Origin: Domibacillus sp. PGB-M46
Lineage (GTDB): Bacteria; Bacillota; Bacilli; Bacillales; Domibacillaceae
DNA: 46,440 nucleotides
Direction: 5' to 3'
Assembly (NCBI RefSeq): GCF_022668875.1
Contig: NZ_JAKGCR010000031.1
Span: 1-46,440, forward strand
Every line of letters starts with the position of its first letter. The stretch's first letter is position 1. Below are positions 1 through 9,038 of this stretch, one piece after another. The position numbers were made by a program, and so were the translations under genes. The notes under the pieces were generated by a model that had not been told where the DNA came from, did no database searches, and saw only the letters and a list, made by a program, of their open reading frames with translations.

Positions 1-72
1 CTCCGCAGGCAAGACTCGAACTTGCGACCGATCGGTTAACAGCCGATTGCTCTACCACTGAGCTACTGCGGA
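1..72 (-). tRNA. tRNA-Asn (GTT)
   Basis: Read on the minus strand this gives a complete cloverleaf. The 7-bp acceptor stem pairs 66-72 with 2-8, the discriminator G is at position 1, the T arm contains GTTCGAGTC, and the anticodon loop reads CTGTTAA, giving anticodon GUU for asparagine. The window begins at the discriminator base, so whether CCA is encoded cannot be seen. Confidence 0.95.
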
Positions 73-460
73 ATAATCTGCATTAACGACAGCTATAAAA
101 TAATATCACCTTTAAAATTTAAAATCAATACTTTTTTCAAAAATATTTATTACTAACTTCTTTTTTCAGCATTTCCCCTTATAGCCAATTGAGATGCACC
201 TTAAAAAAAAGCACCGTATAAAGCTTTGAATTTATCTTGAAGAGCGGCACTTATCAAAAATAGAAGATGTAAAATATAAATAAAGCAGAAAATCGAGATG
301 CTAAAAACCCATGTAAGAATCACCTTCAAGAAGAAACCCATTCTACACTTAGCATCAGGTTCCGGTTAAACTTCTGTGTATAAGCTTGTTCTACACCTAA
401 CACGACTCAAAAATATACCTGAATGACAGAAGCTAGAGAGTTTTCTTGTGCGGGGGGTTT
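73..460. other. Intergenic stretch, no gene seen
   Basis: AT-rich spacer between the tRNA and the first RNA element. I see no open frame with a ribosome binding site and no convincing hairpin. Similarity to the region upstream of the second RNA element starts only near 463. Confidence 0.5.
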
Positions 461-484
461 AGGAGTACAGGACAACAACTACCA

Positions 485-513
485 TTGAATATCGTGAACA
501 GTCCGCGTAATAT
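485..513 (+). promoter_or_regulatory. Sigma-A-like promoter of RNA element copy 1
   Basis: TTGAAT at 485-490 and TAATAT at 508-513 are separated by 17 bases, close to the vegetative consensus. The predicted start, about 519-521, falls at the first bases of the closing stem of the RNA element. The second copy has an equivalent promoter although the spacer sequence differs, which supports real use. Confidence 0.7.
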
Positions 514-518
514 ATACA

Positions 519-834
519 AGCTGCTTTGTGCGTCCTAATGTAAAGTTTTAACCTTTAAACTGTAACAGGGAGTTTTACATGGGATCCGGAATGACAAGCC
601 TCGTTCGTTTTCTAGCTAATGAGGACAGGCAGGAAGGTTTCTGCGAACACCCACTTTGGGGAGCGGTGGTTTAAAACTTTCTTCTATTCAACAATGGCAA
701 GGGCGGCTTACTTATATACCAACCTTACACTTCACCTACATATATGATCGTTAAACCCTGAAAGTAGTTCCTTAGACGACTTTAGATAAATCTCAACATA
801 AAAAAAGCAGCCCCTATACCGGGCTGCTTTTTTT
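519..834 (+). ncRNA. Structured RNA element, copy 1 (6S-like candidate, family unresolved)
   Basis: Bases 518-528 pair with 698-709 (AAGCUGCUUUG with CAAGGGCGGCUU, one bulge), closing a rod of about 190 nt. Inside it AAAGUUUUAACC (about 543-554) pairs with GGUUUAAAACUUU (about 668-681). Hairpins follow the central part, for example CCUCGUU/AAUGAGG, GCAGGAA/UUUCUGC and CCAC/GUGG. A promoter lies immediately upstream and a terminator about 100 nt after the closing stem, as expected for a processed precursor. The size, and an AGUUUUAACC segment about 25 nt from the 5' end, recall Bacillus 6S RNA, but the long inner helix would close a 6S central bubble, so the family is uncertain. The same stretch holds a 31-codon frame (ATG near 579) with AGGGAG six bases upstream, largely conserved in copy 2. 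Confidence 0.6.
800..834. terminator. Bidirectional intrinsic terminator
   Basis: AGCAGCCC (806-813) pairs with GGGCTGCT (821-828), with an A-tract on the left and a T-tract on the right. It can end both the RNA element on plus and the helicase gene on minus. The terminator of the second element has the same stem and a nearly identical loop. Confidence 0.9.
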
Positions 835-888
835 GCGCAGTCACTTGAGATCTTTATGATTAACCTACTCTTTGTTTCCTGATTCCCG

Positions 889-3800
889 CTAAATCATCAG
901 TATTTCACGAATATCCTCTTCAGTAAGCATTGACGATGATTTCTTCTTAGAATCGATAATTTCTTCAATTAGATCCCTCTTTTTCTCTTGCAGTTCATTC
1001 ATCTTTTCCTCGATTGTACCGCGGGCAACAAGCCTAATGATCTGTACATCATTTGTCTGGCCGATGCGGTAGGCCCGGTCAGCTGCCTGCTCCTCGACTG
1101 CAGGATTCCACCACATGTCATATAGGATCACTGTATCGGCACCTGTCAGATTAAGGCCGGTTCCGCCCGCCTTCAGGGAAATGAGAAATAAATCACGTTC
1201 ACCGTCATTAAATCGACTGCATTTTTCCACCCGTTCTTCTGGTGAAGTTTGTCCATCCAGGTAGAAAAAAGGGAGCCCTTGACTCGCCAGCTCCCTCCCT
1301 ATTAACTTAAGCATTTGCGTAAACTGCGAGAAAATCAATACTCTTCTTCCAGAAAGCCTTGATTCCTCTACAATCTGCATCAGCTGTTCGAATTTCGCTG
1401 AGCTTCCTTTGTATCCATCCACAAACAGAGCTGGATGACAGCAAATCTGTCGTAAACGAGTTAAACCTGCAAGGACTCTGATACGATTTTTTCGAAGTGT
1501 GTCCTTGTCCAAATGCTTCAAGGTATCGTGCCTAAGTTTCGCCAAGTAAGCCGCATATAGCTTCTTCTGATCAGGAAGCAGCTCCACTAATTCCATCGAT
1601 TCAACTTTTTCAGGAAGCTCCGACAGTACCTCTTCTTTCATTCTCCGTAGCAAAAATGGGCGGATTCTGCGGGCGATCTTTTTCCTTGAGAGCTGACTGT
1701 ATTCCTTTAAACCAAGGAATAATCCAGGAAAGACAACGTGAAAAATCGACCACAGCTCCTCCAATGAATTTTCCACTGGTGTACCTGTGAGGGCAAAGCG
1801 ATAATCCGCCTGTAGCTTCTTCGCTGCTTTTGCTGTTTGTGTAACAGGATTCTTAAAAGCCTGTGCCTCATCAAAAAACACGGTGTGAAAAAATTGTTTT
1901 TCGTACCACCCTTTATCTCTTACTAACAAAGAATAGGAAGTAATAACAACGTCTGCACCCGTTACATTCTTCTGTATATTGAACCGTTCATTTTTATTTC
2001 CATCCACGACAATCGCTTTTACTTCCGTGGCAAATTTTTTTATTTCGCTTAGCCAGTTATACGTTAAAGATGAGGGGCAAACAATAAGGACCGGGCGCTT
2101 CTTTTTCTGGATATGAGGAAGCTCAGACAGGATAAAAGCAATGCTTTGGAGTGTTTTCCCCAGTCCCATATCATCGGCAAGAATCCCCCCAAACCCATAA
2201 CGGGCAAGCGTCTTCATCCATTTGTAGCCCTGCTTTTGATAATCATACAATATCGACTCCAAACTCTCTGGCACCTCAAACTCTAAACTGCCTGGATTAC
2301 GGATTGTTTCCAAGAATTGACGGAATGATTTCTCTAACGTGAAGATATGACTATCATCAGAATCAAGAAGCTGAAGCCCCCGGGTAACGGGAAGACTTAC
2401 CCCGCTTTCCAGATCTTCCTTTTGTGCCGGAAGTGTTTTAAGGAAACGGTTAATTTCTTCAAATTCCCTTGTCTCCAAGGACAGGAGTGATCCATTCCGC
2501 AAACGGTAATACTTCCGTTTCTCCTCTAGGGCCAGTAGAACTTCACGTATTTGTTTTTCGGGAATACCCTCCATTTCAAATTTAAATTCCAGCCAATTGG
2601 TTCTTTCTTTTTGGATGCTGACTTTAATTCGAGGCTGAGCATTCCCTCTGAAAAGCCTGTTTCTCACTGACGTAGTGGCGTATACTTGTACAAGCTTTTG
2701 CATTTTCGGAACAACATTATGCAAAAACTCATACTCAAGCTTCTCATTATGCAATAGGTATCCGCTGTCAGTCCTGGAAAAAGAACTTTCCTCCATCAGC
2801 TGCAGGATTGCACCTTCTTTCTCCACGTCTCTTGCCGGCACGAAGCCTTTTCCATGCTCCCGGCCTTCCAGCGGGTTTAGGACAATACTTTCATATTGAA
2901 ATTCCAGCCCGGCAAGCAGGCGGTTTTTCACACGGTCTAAATACAGCCTTGCAACCAACGGTGTTTTTAGCCATTTTTCGGAAATCTCTTCTGATATCTG
3001 GACATGGCCCATTTTTTTCAAACCCGGAACCACGTTTTCTAAAAAGTCATTCATTTTCCCCTGAGGAATGAAAATTTGATTGGATCCTGAGGCTTCGAGC
3101 ATCTGTTTAAGTTCTGAAAGACGCTCGCTTTCCTCACTGCCCACCTGAATTAATCTATCCTCAAACAGAACAGACTGATAAGCGTTCAGCACCATTACCT
3201 CGCCGAGCCCCTTGATCTTCAGTTGATATCCTTCACTCTCCGCTGCTGAAAGGTCAAATTGCAAAGGAAGTGCTTTATCCGATAAACGTAAATTATCAAA
3301 CGTATTTCCGCTATGCTCCAGCTTCATTAATGGAGCTCTTGTCAGCACAGGAACAAGCCGATCCCAGGAAGATGGTGGAATGAGCAGCATGTTAGGACGG
3401 ATTGTATAGGCAGATTTGTCTGGCATTGCATTCACATATACTTTTTCATCATGAACCACTTGGATAAGCTGCTGAACAACCGCATCTGTTTCTTTTTGCA
3501 AGCAATGAAGGCTTGGATGGTAGGTAAATGAAGATGAAAGCAGGCTTGGTTTACCTTCTTTCACCTTCTCCAGGAAATCCCGGATATTTTGTACATGGGC
3601 CGAACCGATTCTCATTTCTATTCCGAACATGAATTGCCCCTGGCTCATGTTGACAGCTTCGCATGTAAACTCCGTATCAAGAACCTGCCTTTTTTCAAAG
3701 TGAAGCTGAGACCCACTTGAACGTTTAGGCGGATTGTTAAAGAGGTTTAGCAGACCTTCTGTCAGTGCCTGATTTGCTGCGAAATCGACCTGACGCTCAC

Positions 3801-4107
3801 TTGGAATAACAGGGAGCGTCCCTTCTCGCTGATGCCCGTAAATCGACAGCAATACGGCCGCAATATGCTGACAATCCTTTTGGAAAGAAGCCAGCACAGG
3901 GCAGCTGCATTTCGTGTGGAGCCCGCCATTAGAATCTATTTTTAACGTGACATGGAAGTCTTCCATTCCCGTAACAGTCGCTTCACAGCTTTCAGAACTA
4001 TAATTTTCGAATGTTACTTTATTAGCGCGGTAAAAAGAATCTCCTCGTTTGAAGGAGGCAGTGCCGCACATATCTTTAATAATTTTTTGATTCAATTGTA
4101 TATTCAA
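889..4107 (-). CDS. SNF2-family helicase with SWIM zinc finger
   Basis: A 1072-residue DNA-dependent ATPase of the bacterial SNF2/RapA-like group, similar in architecture to B. subtilis YwqA. Near the N-terminus a SWIM zinc motif is visible (C67, C69, C79, H81). A long middle region of the bacterial SNF2-associated type precedes the motor: Walker A DDMGLGKT near residue 647, a DEAQ box near 746, and helicase motif VI (ADRAYRIGQ) near 1010. Such proteins remodel protein-DNA or RNA polymerase complexes; the exact substrate of this one is inferred only. The start is TTG at 4107, with AAAGGAG eight bases upstream. It stands alone, between two copies of the RNA element, and ends at the bidirectional terminator 800-834. 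Confidence 0.93.
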   Translation of the reverse strand: MNIQLNQKIIKDMCGTASFKRGDSFYRANKVTFENYSSESCEATVTGMEDFHVTLKIDSNGGLHTKCSCPVLASFQKDCQHIAAVLLSIYGHQREGTLPVIPSERQVDFAANQALTEGLLNLFNNPPKRSSGSQLHFEKRQVLDTEFTCEAVNMSQGQFMFGIEMRIGSAHVQNIRDFLEKVKEGKPSLLSSSFTYHPSLHCLQKETDAVVQQLIQVVHDEKVYVNAMPDKSAYTIRPNMLLIPPSSWDRLVPVLTRAPLMKLEHSGNTFDNLRLSDKALPLQFDLSAAESEGYQLKIKGLGEVMVLNAYQSVLFEDRLIQVGSEESERLSELKQMLEASGSNQIFIPQGKMNDFLENVVPGLKKMGHVQISEEISEKWLKTPLVARLYLDRVKNRLLAGLEFQYESIVLNPLEGREHGKGFVPARDVEKEGAILQLMEESSFSRTDSGYLLHNEKLEYEFLHNVVPKMQKLVQVYATTSVRNRLFRGNAQPRIKVSIQKERTNWLEFKFEMEGIPEKQIREVLLALEEKRKYYRLRNGSLLSLETREFEEINRFLKTLPAQKEDLESGVSLPVTRGLQLLDSDDSHIFTLEKSFRQFLETIRNPGSLEFEVPESLESILYDYQKQGYKWMKTLARYGFGGILADDMGLGKTLQSIAFILSELPHIQKKKRPVLIVCPSSLTYNWLSEIKKFATEVKAIVVDGNKNERFNIQKNVTGADVVITSYSLLVRDKGWYEKQFFHTVFFDEAQAFKNPVTQTAKAAKKLQADYRFALTGTPVENSLEELWSIFHVVFPGLFLGLKEYSQLSRKKIARRIRPFLLRRMKEEVLSELPEKVESMELVELLPDQKKLYAAYLAKLRHDTLKHLDKDTLRKNRIRVLAGLTRLRQICCHPALFVDGYKGSSAKFEQLMQIVEESRLSGRRVLIFSQFTQMLKLIGRELASQGLPFFYLDGQTSPEERVEKCSRFNDGERDLFLISLKAGGTGLNLTGADTVILYDMWWNPAVEEQAADRAYRIGQTNDVQIIRLVARGTIEEKMNELQEKKRDLIEEIIDSKKKSSSMLTEEDIREILMI

Positions 4108-4295
4108 AGGGTGTACTCCTTTATTGCAGATGTTCTGTTGTTTCTGCCGTACGTTTACGTCTATTTGCCCTGTAACATATAGATATCGCTTATTTGCTGA
4201 TAATTTCGCTTGAATCTATATTGCTTTGGGTGGAATGATTCATTTTCATTCTATTTGTTGTATTCAATATAGCATATGTATTTAATACGTTGTAT

Positions 4296-4733
4296 TTATA
4301 GCTCAGCAGCTAACCCAAAACAGGCGTCACCCCCTGGTGACCAAGGAATGACGCCTGTTTTATTGTACATTTGCGAATGATTAGCCGTATAGGAATCTCT
4401 TGAGTCAAGGACATTTGCTAAAGCATTTGTTAAACGAACAACATTTTTTCTTTCCCTGAGATATCTTTTTATCAATACAGATAAACTGCAAGATACTAAA
4501 AAACAGGTAACCCACGCCAAAAGAAAAACTTCTAATTCAGGCATTCCTAATGGTGAAAAGTGAAAACGGAGCAGTGTAACTAACCCTGTTGCTATGACCT
4601 GCAGTAGTTTATTCTCAAAAGCAAAACCTATTAATACCATTGTCAAAAGGTAAAACCCTGTTAAACTTACCTCTGGGTACACACAGGCATCTATAAATAG
4701 GTTTGACCCTAGACGCTCCACTACGTTAAACAT
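4296..4733 (-). pseudogene. Truncated membrane HD-GYP-type sensor (relic)
   Basis: The frame encodes about 145 residues. The first ~95 are hydrophobic with several likely membrane spans. They are followed by a short stretch (RLTNALANVLDSRDSYTANHS) that matches the opening of HD-GYP domains of cyclic-di-GMP phosphodiesterases, where the first His of the metal site sits in such an NHS/GHS motif. Immediately afterwards the domain stops and the frame runs into a terminator-like hairpin (4317-4361). So nearly all of the catalytic domain is missing. No ribosome binding site precedes the ATG, so the 5' end may be damaged as well. I read it as a decayed gene whose terminator survived. Confidence 0.65.
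4317..4361. terminator. Strong hairpin, terminator of the HD-GYP relic
   Basis: AAAACAGGCGTCA (4317-4329) pairs perfectly with TGACGCCTGTTTT (4349-4361). T-runs on either strand allow termination in both directions. Confidence 0.8.
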
Positions 4734-5012
4734 AAAGGTAACAGGTTAAAGTTCAATAATTAAAGTTGTATATCCATGCAGGAGAGTATGATGAATATAG
4801 GCAGAGTCTGTTTTATGAGGAAAAAATCTTGAACATCTTCTCAAAGCACATACATGTAGATCGGCCAGTTCTGATAAAAAACCGAGCGATAAATGGTGCT
4901 GGGGAGAAAATGAATTCGGTAAGAGGGTCTTTTGCTTGAGATTCGCTATGCCAAATGTGTATTTATCCATTCCTTTGGACAAGAATCTAAAAACCCGGCC
5001 TTTCTTCACAAA
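4734..5012. other. No gene seen
   Basis: Frames here lack ribosome binding sites and recognisable composition. It may be remains of the region that once carried further sequence of the truncated sensor. Confidence 0.4.
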
Positions 5013-5056
5013 GAAAAATCCATGTGGCTCAACAACCCGCCACATGGACTTTTCGT
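5013..5056. terminator. Orphan terminator-like hairpin
   Basis: TCCATGTGGC (5019-5028) pairs with GCCACATGGA (5039-5048), with an A-tract to the left and a T-tract to the right. No intact gene ends at it on either strand, which fits loss of a neighbouring gene. Confidence 0.7.
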
Positions 5057-5179
5057 TTTTTATTGTTGCTTACTGTAAAATAAAATATATACCTACAAAA
5101 TTCAAAAAAATTCGTTGCCATTATAAGGGAATATTGTCCTTATAAATTTATTGCTACAAGCCTATGTAGGTTTGTAGTA

Positions 5180-5368
5180 TTAAGAACCCGTTTTACGCGC
5201 TTCGGTCGTTTCTATAGCAGCTTCCCAATTCGGAAAATGATACAATGCATTTTTCATTAGCTCTGGATGTGACTTTTTTATTTGTTTCTTCCGAAGCTGC
5301 TCTCCGCCTCTTTGCTTTAGTTCAGAAATTTGATTCATGACTTCTTCAACGCTCATACTCACTTCCAT
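5180..5368 (-). CDS. Small protein with a homing-endonuclease-associated repeat
   Basis: A 62-residue protein starting at ATG 5368, chosen because AGGGAGG lies seven bases upstream; an ATG 19 codons earlier has no such site. The body follows the pattern of the HNH/homing-endonuclease-associated helical repeat: a leading helix (QISELKQRGG), then LRKKQIKKSHPEL, then a closing FPNWEAAIE, the conserved F-x-W-x-x-A-[IL] end. In longer proteins several such repeats bind DNA next to a nuclease or regulator domain. Here a single repeat stands alone with no nuclease. Its function is unknown. Confidence 0.6.
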   Translation of the reverse strand: MEVSMSVEEVMNQISELKQRGGEQLRKKQIKKSHPELMKNALYHFPNWEAAIETTEARKTGS

Positions 5369-5641
5369 TTCCTTACCTCCCTTTTCTGACTTATTTTTAT
5401 TCTCTCCATAATATTGGAGAGTCATACCCCTTTATCCCAGCCAAGGAGGACTTTATCATATTAGGCAAGAACACTACACTTCAAGCTTACTAAGCGGGGG
5501 ATGTATCATTAAAAATGAAAAAAAGACGGTTAGGTTACAAAAGGCTATAATGCCCTGGAAAGGTATTATGGGAAGAAAGTGACAAAAGCAGAAAAGTCTT
5601 TTTTAAACGGAAGGTTCAGAAATACAGGCCAGCAACTACCA

Positions 5642-5670
5642 TTGAACATGAACGATCTATGTAATATATA
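5642..5670 (+). promoter_or_regulatory. Sigma-A-like promoter of RNA element copy 2
   Basis: TTGAAC at 5642-5647 and TATATA at 5665-5670 with 17-base spacing. The predicted start near 5677 again falls on the closing stem of the element. Confidence 0.65.
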
Positions 5671-5676
5671 AATCCA

Positions 5677-5979
5677 AGCTGCGTTGTGCGTTACAATATA
5701 AAGTTTTAACCTTTAAGCTGTAACAGGGAATTTTATGATGAATCCGGAATGACAGGCCTCATTCGCTTTTTGGCCAACGAGGACACGCAGGAAGGTTTCT
5801 GCGAACACCCACTTTAAGGAGTGGCGGTTTAAAATTTTCTTCTATTCAACGGCAAAGGCGGCTGGCTTATATACTTTATATTTCATATAGGTATAATCTG
5901 CAAACCTTAAATACGATGCTTAAATGATTTAATAAACAACAATACAAAAAAGCAGCCCTCATACCGGGCTGCTTTTTTT
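5677..5979 (+). ncRNA. Structured RNA element, copy 2
   Basis: Second copy of the element at 519-834, very similar over the ~190 nt rod and diverged in the ~80 nt before the terminator. Pairings are kept: AGCUGC with GCGGCU closes the rod, and AAAGUUUUAACC pairs with GGUUUAAAAUUUU, where a G-C pair has become G-U. In the short frame shared by both copies, the region from MT to HPL keeps its sense with several synonymous changes (CGT/CGC, CTA/TTG, GCT/GCC, AAT/AAC). Copy 2 stops after HPL and begins from an ATGA overlap with a five-codon upstream frame. It lies upstream of, and convergent with, fbp. Confidence 0.6.
5945..5979. terminator. Bidirectional terminator (copy 2 and fbp)
   Basis: AGCAGCCC (5951-5958) pairs with GGGCTGCT (5966-5973), A-tract left, T-tract right. 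It serves the RNA element on plus and fbp on minus, and is nearly identical to 800-834. Confidence 0.9.
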
Positions 5980-6007
5980 ATCATTACTTGAGGCGTGATA
6001 ACTGATG

Positions 6008-7939
6008 TTAATTCATATAACGATATTCCCTCAGGCTATTCAAAACAGAGATTTCCTGCAATAGCTCCTCGCCAACATTCGTTTCTCCAACCGTTTTTCT
6101 CTCTAATTCTTCATCTACCAATCTTTTTACGGATAAAACATCTGTACCGTTACACAGAACATCTTCTTTTGAATTAAAATGTTTATGGGCGACCAGCTGC
6201 ATACCGTAGGAATTGTACAGTAAAGTGTATCCCGCTATACCGGTTGTTGATTGATACGCTTTGGAAAAACCTCCATCGATGACAATCATCTTCCCATTTG
6301 CCTTGATCGGGTTTTCTCCATTAATTTCTTTAACAGGTGTATGGCCATTTATAATATGGCCTTGATCTGGATTCAAGCCAAATTCAGTTAGGATTTTACG
6401 GCAAATCTCCTCATCTTCACGCAAATGGTAGTATGGATTCTTTCTTTCTCTATGGGTTTCCTTATCCTGAATAAAGTACCTCTCAAAGGTTGTCATTTCT
6501 CTTTTGCCAAAGAGCGATGAATATTCTCCTGTCCATAAATACCAGACCATATCTGTCGCAAGATCATCCGTCTCTTCCGGATGGGCAAAGGCATATCGTA
6601 AATAATGTTCAAAAATATCAAGCAAGTCACGGCCGGCATAGGTTTTATTTTCAATGATCATTTTTTCCATATTCCCTTCTTCATCTAAAGGAATACAGCC
6701 ATGTATTAATAGGTTCCCATTGTATTTCAAATAAAGACTGCCTTTTTTCATCAGAAAATTCATATGTCTAGCCAGTTTTTCTGAATGCTGAACAGAAAAT
6801 AACAGTTTTTCGATAACCTGCTCTTCTTCCTCTAACAGCTGATCAGGCTGATCTGGGTTAATCGTTGCAAAACAAGTATTCTCCAGTAGGTACGTTTTTC
6901 CGTGAATCGTTACTTCGTTTTTGTCATAATCAATTTTCTCAAGCAAAAGCCGATCAGACATATCAAAACACGGGCGTCTCTTTATAATCGGGCTTTCAAG
7001 CTTGAACTGAATGATAGAAATGGCTTGATGAATTTTAGTGATTTGCAGCTGTTCTTGCTCAGATAAGTTTTCGTCTGAATTTCTTTTTGGCCGAAAAGCT
7101 GGATTGTCGTCATAGTACTTTTCCGCAAGGTTCAGAAGCGGTCTCAGGTTGATTCCGTACACATCTTCAATAATATCTAAATTATTGTACCGGGCACATA
7201 TCCGAATAATATTCGCAAGACAAACCTTTGAACCGGCAAAAGCCCCTAACCATAGGACATCATGGTTTCCCCACTGAATATCAACGGAATGGTAATTAAT
7301 GAGCGTATCGATAATTTTATGAGGAGCAGGGCCGCGGTCATAAATATCCCCCACAACATGAAGATGGTCCACAACCAATCTTTGTGTAGTATAAGCAAGA
7401 CCAATAATCAGCTTGTCAGCTTGGCCAAGCGAAATAATTTGCTTAACCATTTTTGTATAATAATCTTTCTTATTTTTAAACTCGTCTGTTTTATACAATA
7501 GCTCTTCAATAATATAAACAAACTGTTTAGGCAATGCTTTGCGTAATTTTGAGCGTGTGTATTTGGAAGACGCATAAGAAACAAGCTTCATCATACGCTC
7601 AATGATTTCTATATACCACTCATGTAATTCTTTTTCACTGCTAAAATTGTTTTTAATTAATTGTAACTTTTCTTCAGGATAATAAACCAATGTCGCAAAC
7701 TCATTTAACTCTTTTTCATATAACTGATCTTTGAAAAGATCTCTGATTTTCACTTTTACATTTCCCGAACCATTTCGCAGCACATGCTGAAATGCCTGGT
7801 ACTCTCCATGTAAATCACTAACAAAATGTTCCGTGCCCTTTGGCAGATCAAGGATGGCTTCAAGATTAATAATTTCAGTAACCACTTTTTCTTCACTATC
7901 ATATTTTTGCGCCAATAAATCTAAGTATTTTGAATTCAA
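6008..7939 (-). CDS. fbp: Fructose-1,6-bisphosphatase, class III
   Basis: The protein closely matches the Firmicutes class III enzyme (B. subtilis Fbp/YydE). It hydrolyses fructose 1,6-bisphosphate to fructose 6-phosphate in gluconeogenesis and belongs to the calcineurin-like metallophosphatase fold. Visible metal-site motifs are SDLHGEY near residue 42, GDIYDRGP near 195 and WGNHD near 223. The TTG at 7937-7939 is preferred (AAAGGGG ten bases upstream, about 643 residues); an ATG at 7969 lacks a good site, although B. subtilis Fbp also has a longer N-terminus. It is a single gene with its own terminator. The family is metal-dependent and typically stimulated by phosphoenolpyruvate; no catabolite element is visible here. 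Confidence 0.97.
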   Translation of the reverse strand: MNSKYLDLLAQKYDSEEKVVTEIINLEAILDLPKGTEHFVSDLHGEYQAFQHVLRNGSGNVKVKIRDLFKDQLYEKELNEFATLVYYPEEKLQLIKNNFSSEKELHEWYIEIIERMMKLVSYASSKYTRSKLRKALPKQFVYIIEELLYKTDEFKNKKDYYTKMVKQIISLGQADKLIIGLAYTTQRLVVDHLHVVGDIYDRGPAPHKIIDTLINYHSVDIQWGNHDVLWLGAFAGSKVCLANIIRICARYNNLDIIEDVYGINLRPLLNLAEKYYDDNPAFRPKRNSDENLSEQEQLQITKIHQAISIIQFKLESPIIKRRPCFDMSDRLLLEKIDYDKNEVTIHGKTYLLENTCFATINPDQPDQLLEEEEQVIEKLLFSVQHSEKLARHMNFLMKKGSLYLKYNGNLLIHGCIPLDEEGNMEKMIIENKTYAGRDLLDIFEHYLRYAFAHPEETDDLATDMVWYLWTGEYSSLFGKREMTTFERYFIQDKETHRERKNPYYHLREDEEICRKILTEFGLNPDQGHIINGHTPVKEINGENPIKANGKMIVIDGGFSKAYQSTTGIAGYTLLYNSYGMQLVAHKHFNSKEDVLCNGTDVLSVKRLVDEELERKTVGETNVGEELLQEISVLNSLREYRYMN

Positions 7940-8202
7940 AATTATGTATCCCCTTTCAAAAATCGCCATTCATTCTTCAGCTAACTGTTTACTACTTCCA
8001 TTATAAAAGAAAAATGAAGGATACGTTATAACAATCGTTACTATTTCATCCATGTTTTAAGCTGCGTCTTGTTTAAGAATTACGGATTTTTTTGAAAAGG
8101 ATACGGTTTTTACATTCTATAGACGAACTGTTGAGTAATAGTTTGAGTTTTTATGCCTACATTTAGTCCGTGTTAAATGTATTATTGACGTTCTATCAAA
8201 AG

Positions 8203-8236
8203 AAACAGAGGCCCATTTTAGGTTCCTCTGTTTTAT
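8203..8236. terminator. Terminator downstream of the PaiB-like gene
   Basis: AAACAGAGG (8203-8211) pairs with CCTCTGTTT (8225-8233), flanked by short T/A runs. It probably ends the minus-strand gene at 8308. Confidence 0.7.
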
Positions 8237-8307
8237 TTCTTATATAAAAAGCACTTATCATTTAAGTACTCTTCCTGGCAAACTCCATTTAAAGAGAAGG
8301 ATAACAC

Positions 8308-8931
8308 TTATTTGTCCTTCTTTAATTTCTTCTCCATCACTTCTGCCATTTGCTGAGAATGTAAATCCTCTTCTTCATAGAGCTTATTGACGATATTTTG
8401 ATAGTCCTTTTTATTACGGTTTTGACTTAGTTTATTGGCAGCTTGGATTTCTTGTACTTGAATCTTAAATCCAATAATTCCTTTTAATTCTTTTTCTAAT
8501 AACTGGGGAGAAAGCTTATCCCATAAAACTGCATTCTTACGGTATTTTTCGTACTTTTGCAGCAACATTGCCAGGTCCTGTTTTAACTCTTCTTCGTTCA
8601 AAATGCTGGCTGTACCATATACATGGACAGCTTGATAGTTCCATGTTGGAACATTTTCCTGTTCATACCAGGAAGAAGAGACATAAGCGTGTGGCCCCTG
8701 GAACATTACCAATACATCTTCACAGGTTTCGAATGTTCTCCATTGAGGGTTCCTATACGCCATATGCCCCGTTAAATAGTATGTATCTCCTTCTTTCATT
8801 AACTGCAAGGGCAAATGAGTCGCAATGGGCTTACCTTGTTTTGTTGTGACGAGCGTTCCAAATGAGTTCATTTGAATAAATTCTTGAATTTCGTCTACAT
8901 CCGTGACTCTATAATACTTAGGAATATACAT
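8308..8931 (-). CDS. PaiB-family FMN-binding-type protein
   Basis: A 207-residue homologue of PaiB, described in B. subtilis as part of the pai locus that lowers degradative-enzyme and sporulation gene expression. The sequence shows the family start (MYIPKYYRV), the split-barrel motif around TLVTT..GKPIATHLPL, and VPTWNYQAVHVYG near residues 114-126. ATG is preceded by AAGGAGG. The usual partner PaiA acetyltransferase is not adjacent. Instead it is divergent, with a 107-bp gap, from a MocR-type regulator, a common arrangement for these regulators and the genes they control. So regulation by the neighbour is plausible. The lysine-rich tail (EKKLKKDK) is unremarkable. Confidence 0.85.
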   Translation of the reverse strand: MYIPKYYRVTDVDEIQEFIQMNSFGTLVTTKQGKPIATHLPLQLMKEGDTYYLTGHMAYRNPQWRTFETCEDVLVMFQGPHAYVSSSWYEQENVPTWNYQAVHVYGTASILNEEELKQDLAMLLQKYEKYRKNAVLWDKLSPQLLEKELKGIIGFKIQVQEIQAANKLSQNRNKKDYQNIVNKLYEEEDLHSQQMAEVMEKKLKKDK

Positions 8932-9038
8932 GACCAGGTTCCTCCTTCATTCACTTCATTGTAAAATATAGTATGGTAACTGCTGACATTTAAAAAGATA
9001 CAATTTCAAATAAACAAACATGTCAAAGGGGCTTAAAA

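Noticed and set aside
519-717. SRP RNA, RNase P or tmRNA as identity of the duplicated RNA
   Set aside because: The SRP apical motif (GUCAGGUCCGGAAGG...), RNase P GAGGAAAGUCC core and tRNA-like ends of tmRNA are all absent; GACAGGCAGGAAGG is only superficially SRP-like.
4746-5045. 99-codon minus-strand frame
   Set aside because: It begins inside a terminator hairpin, has no ribosome site and looks random in composition.
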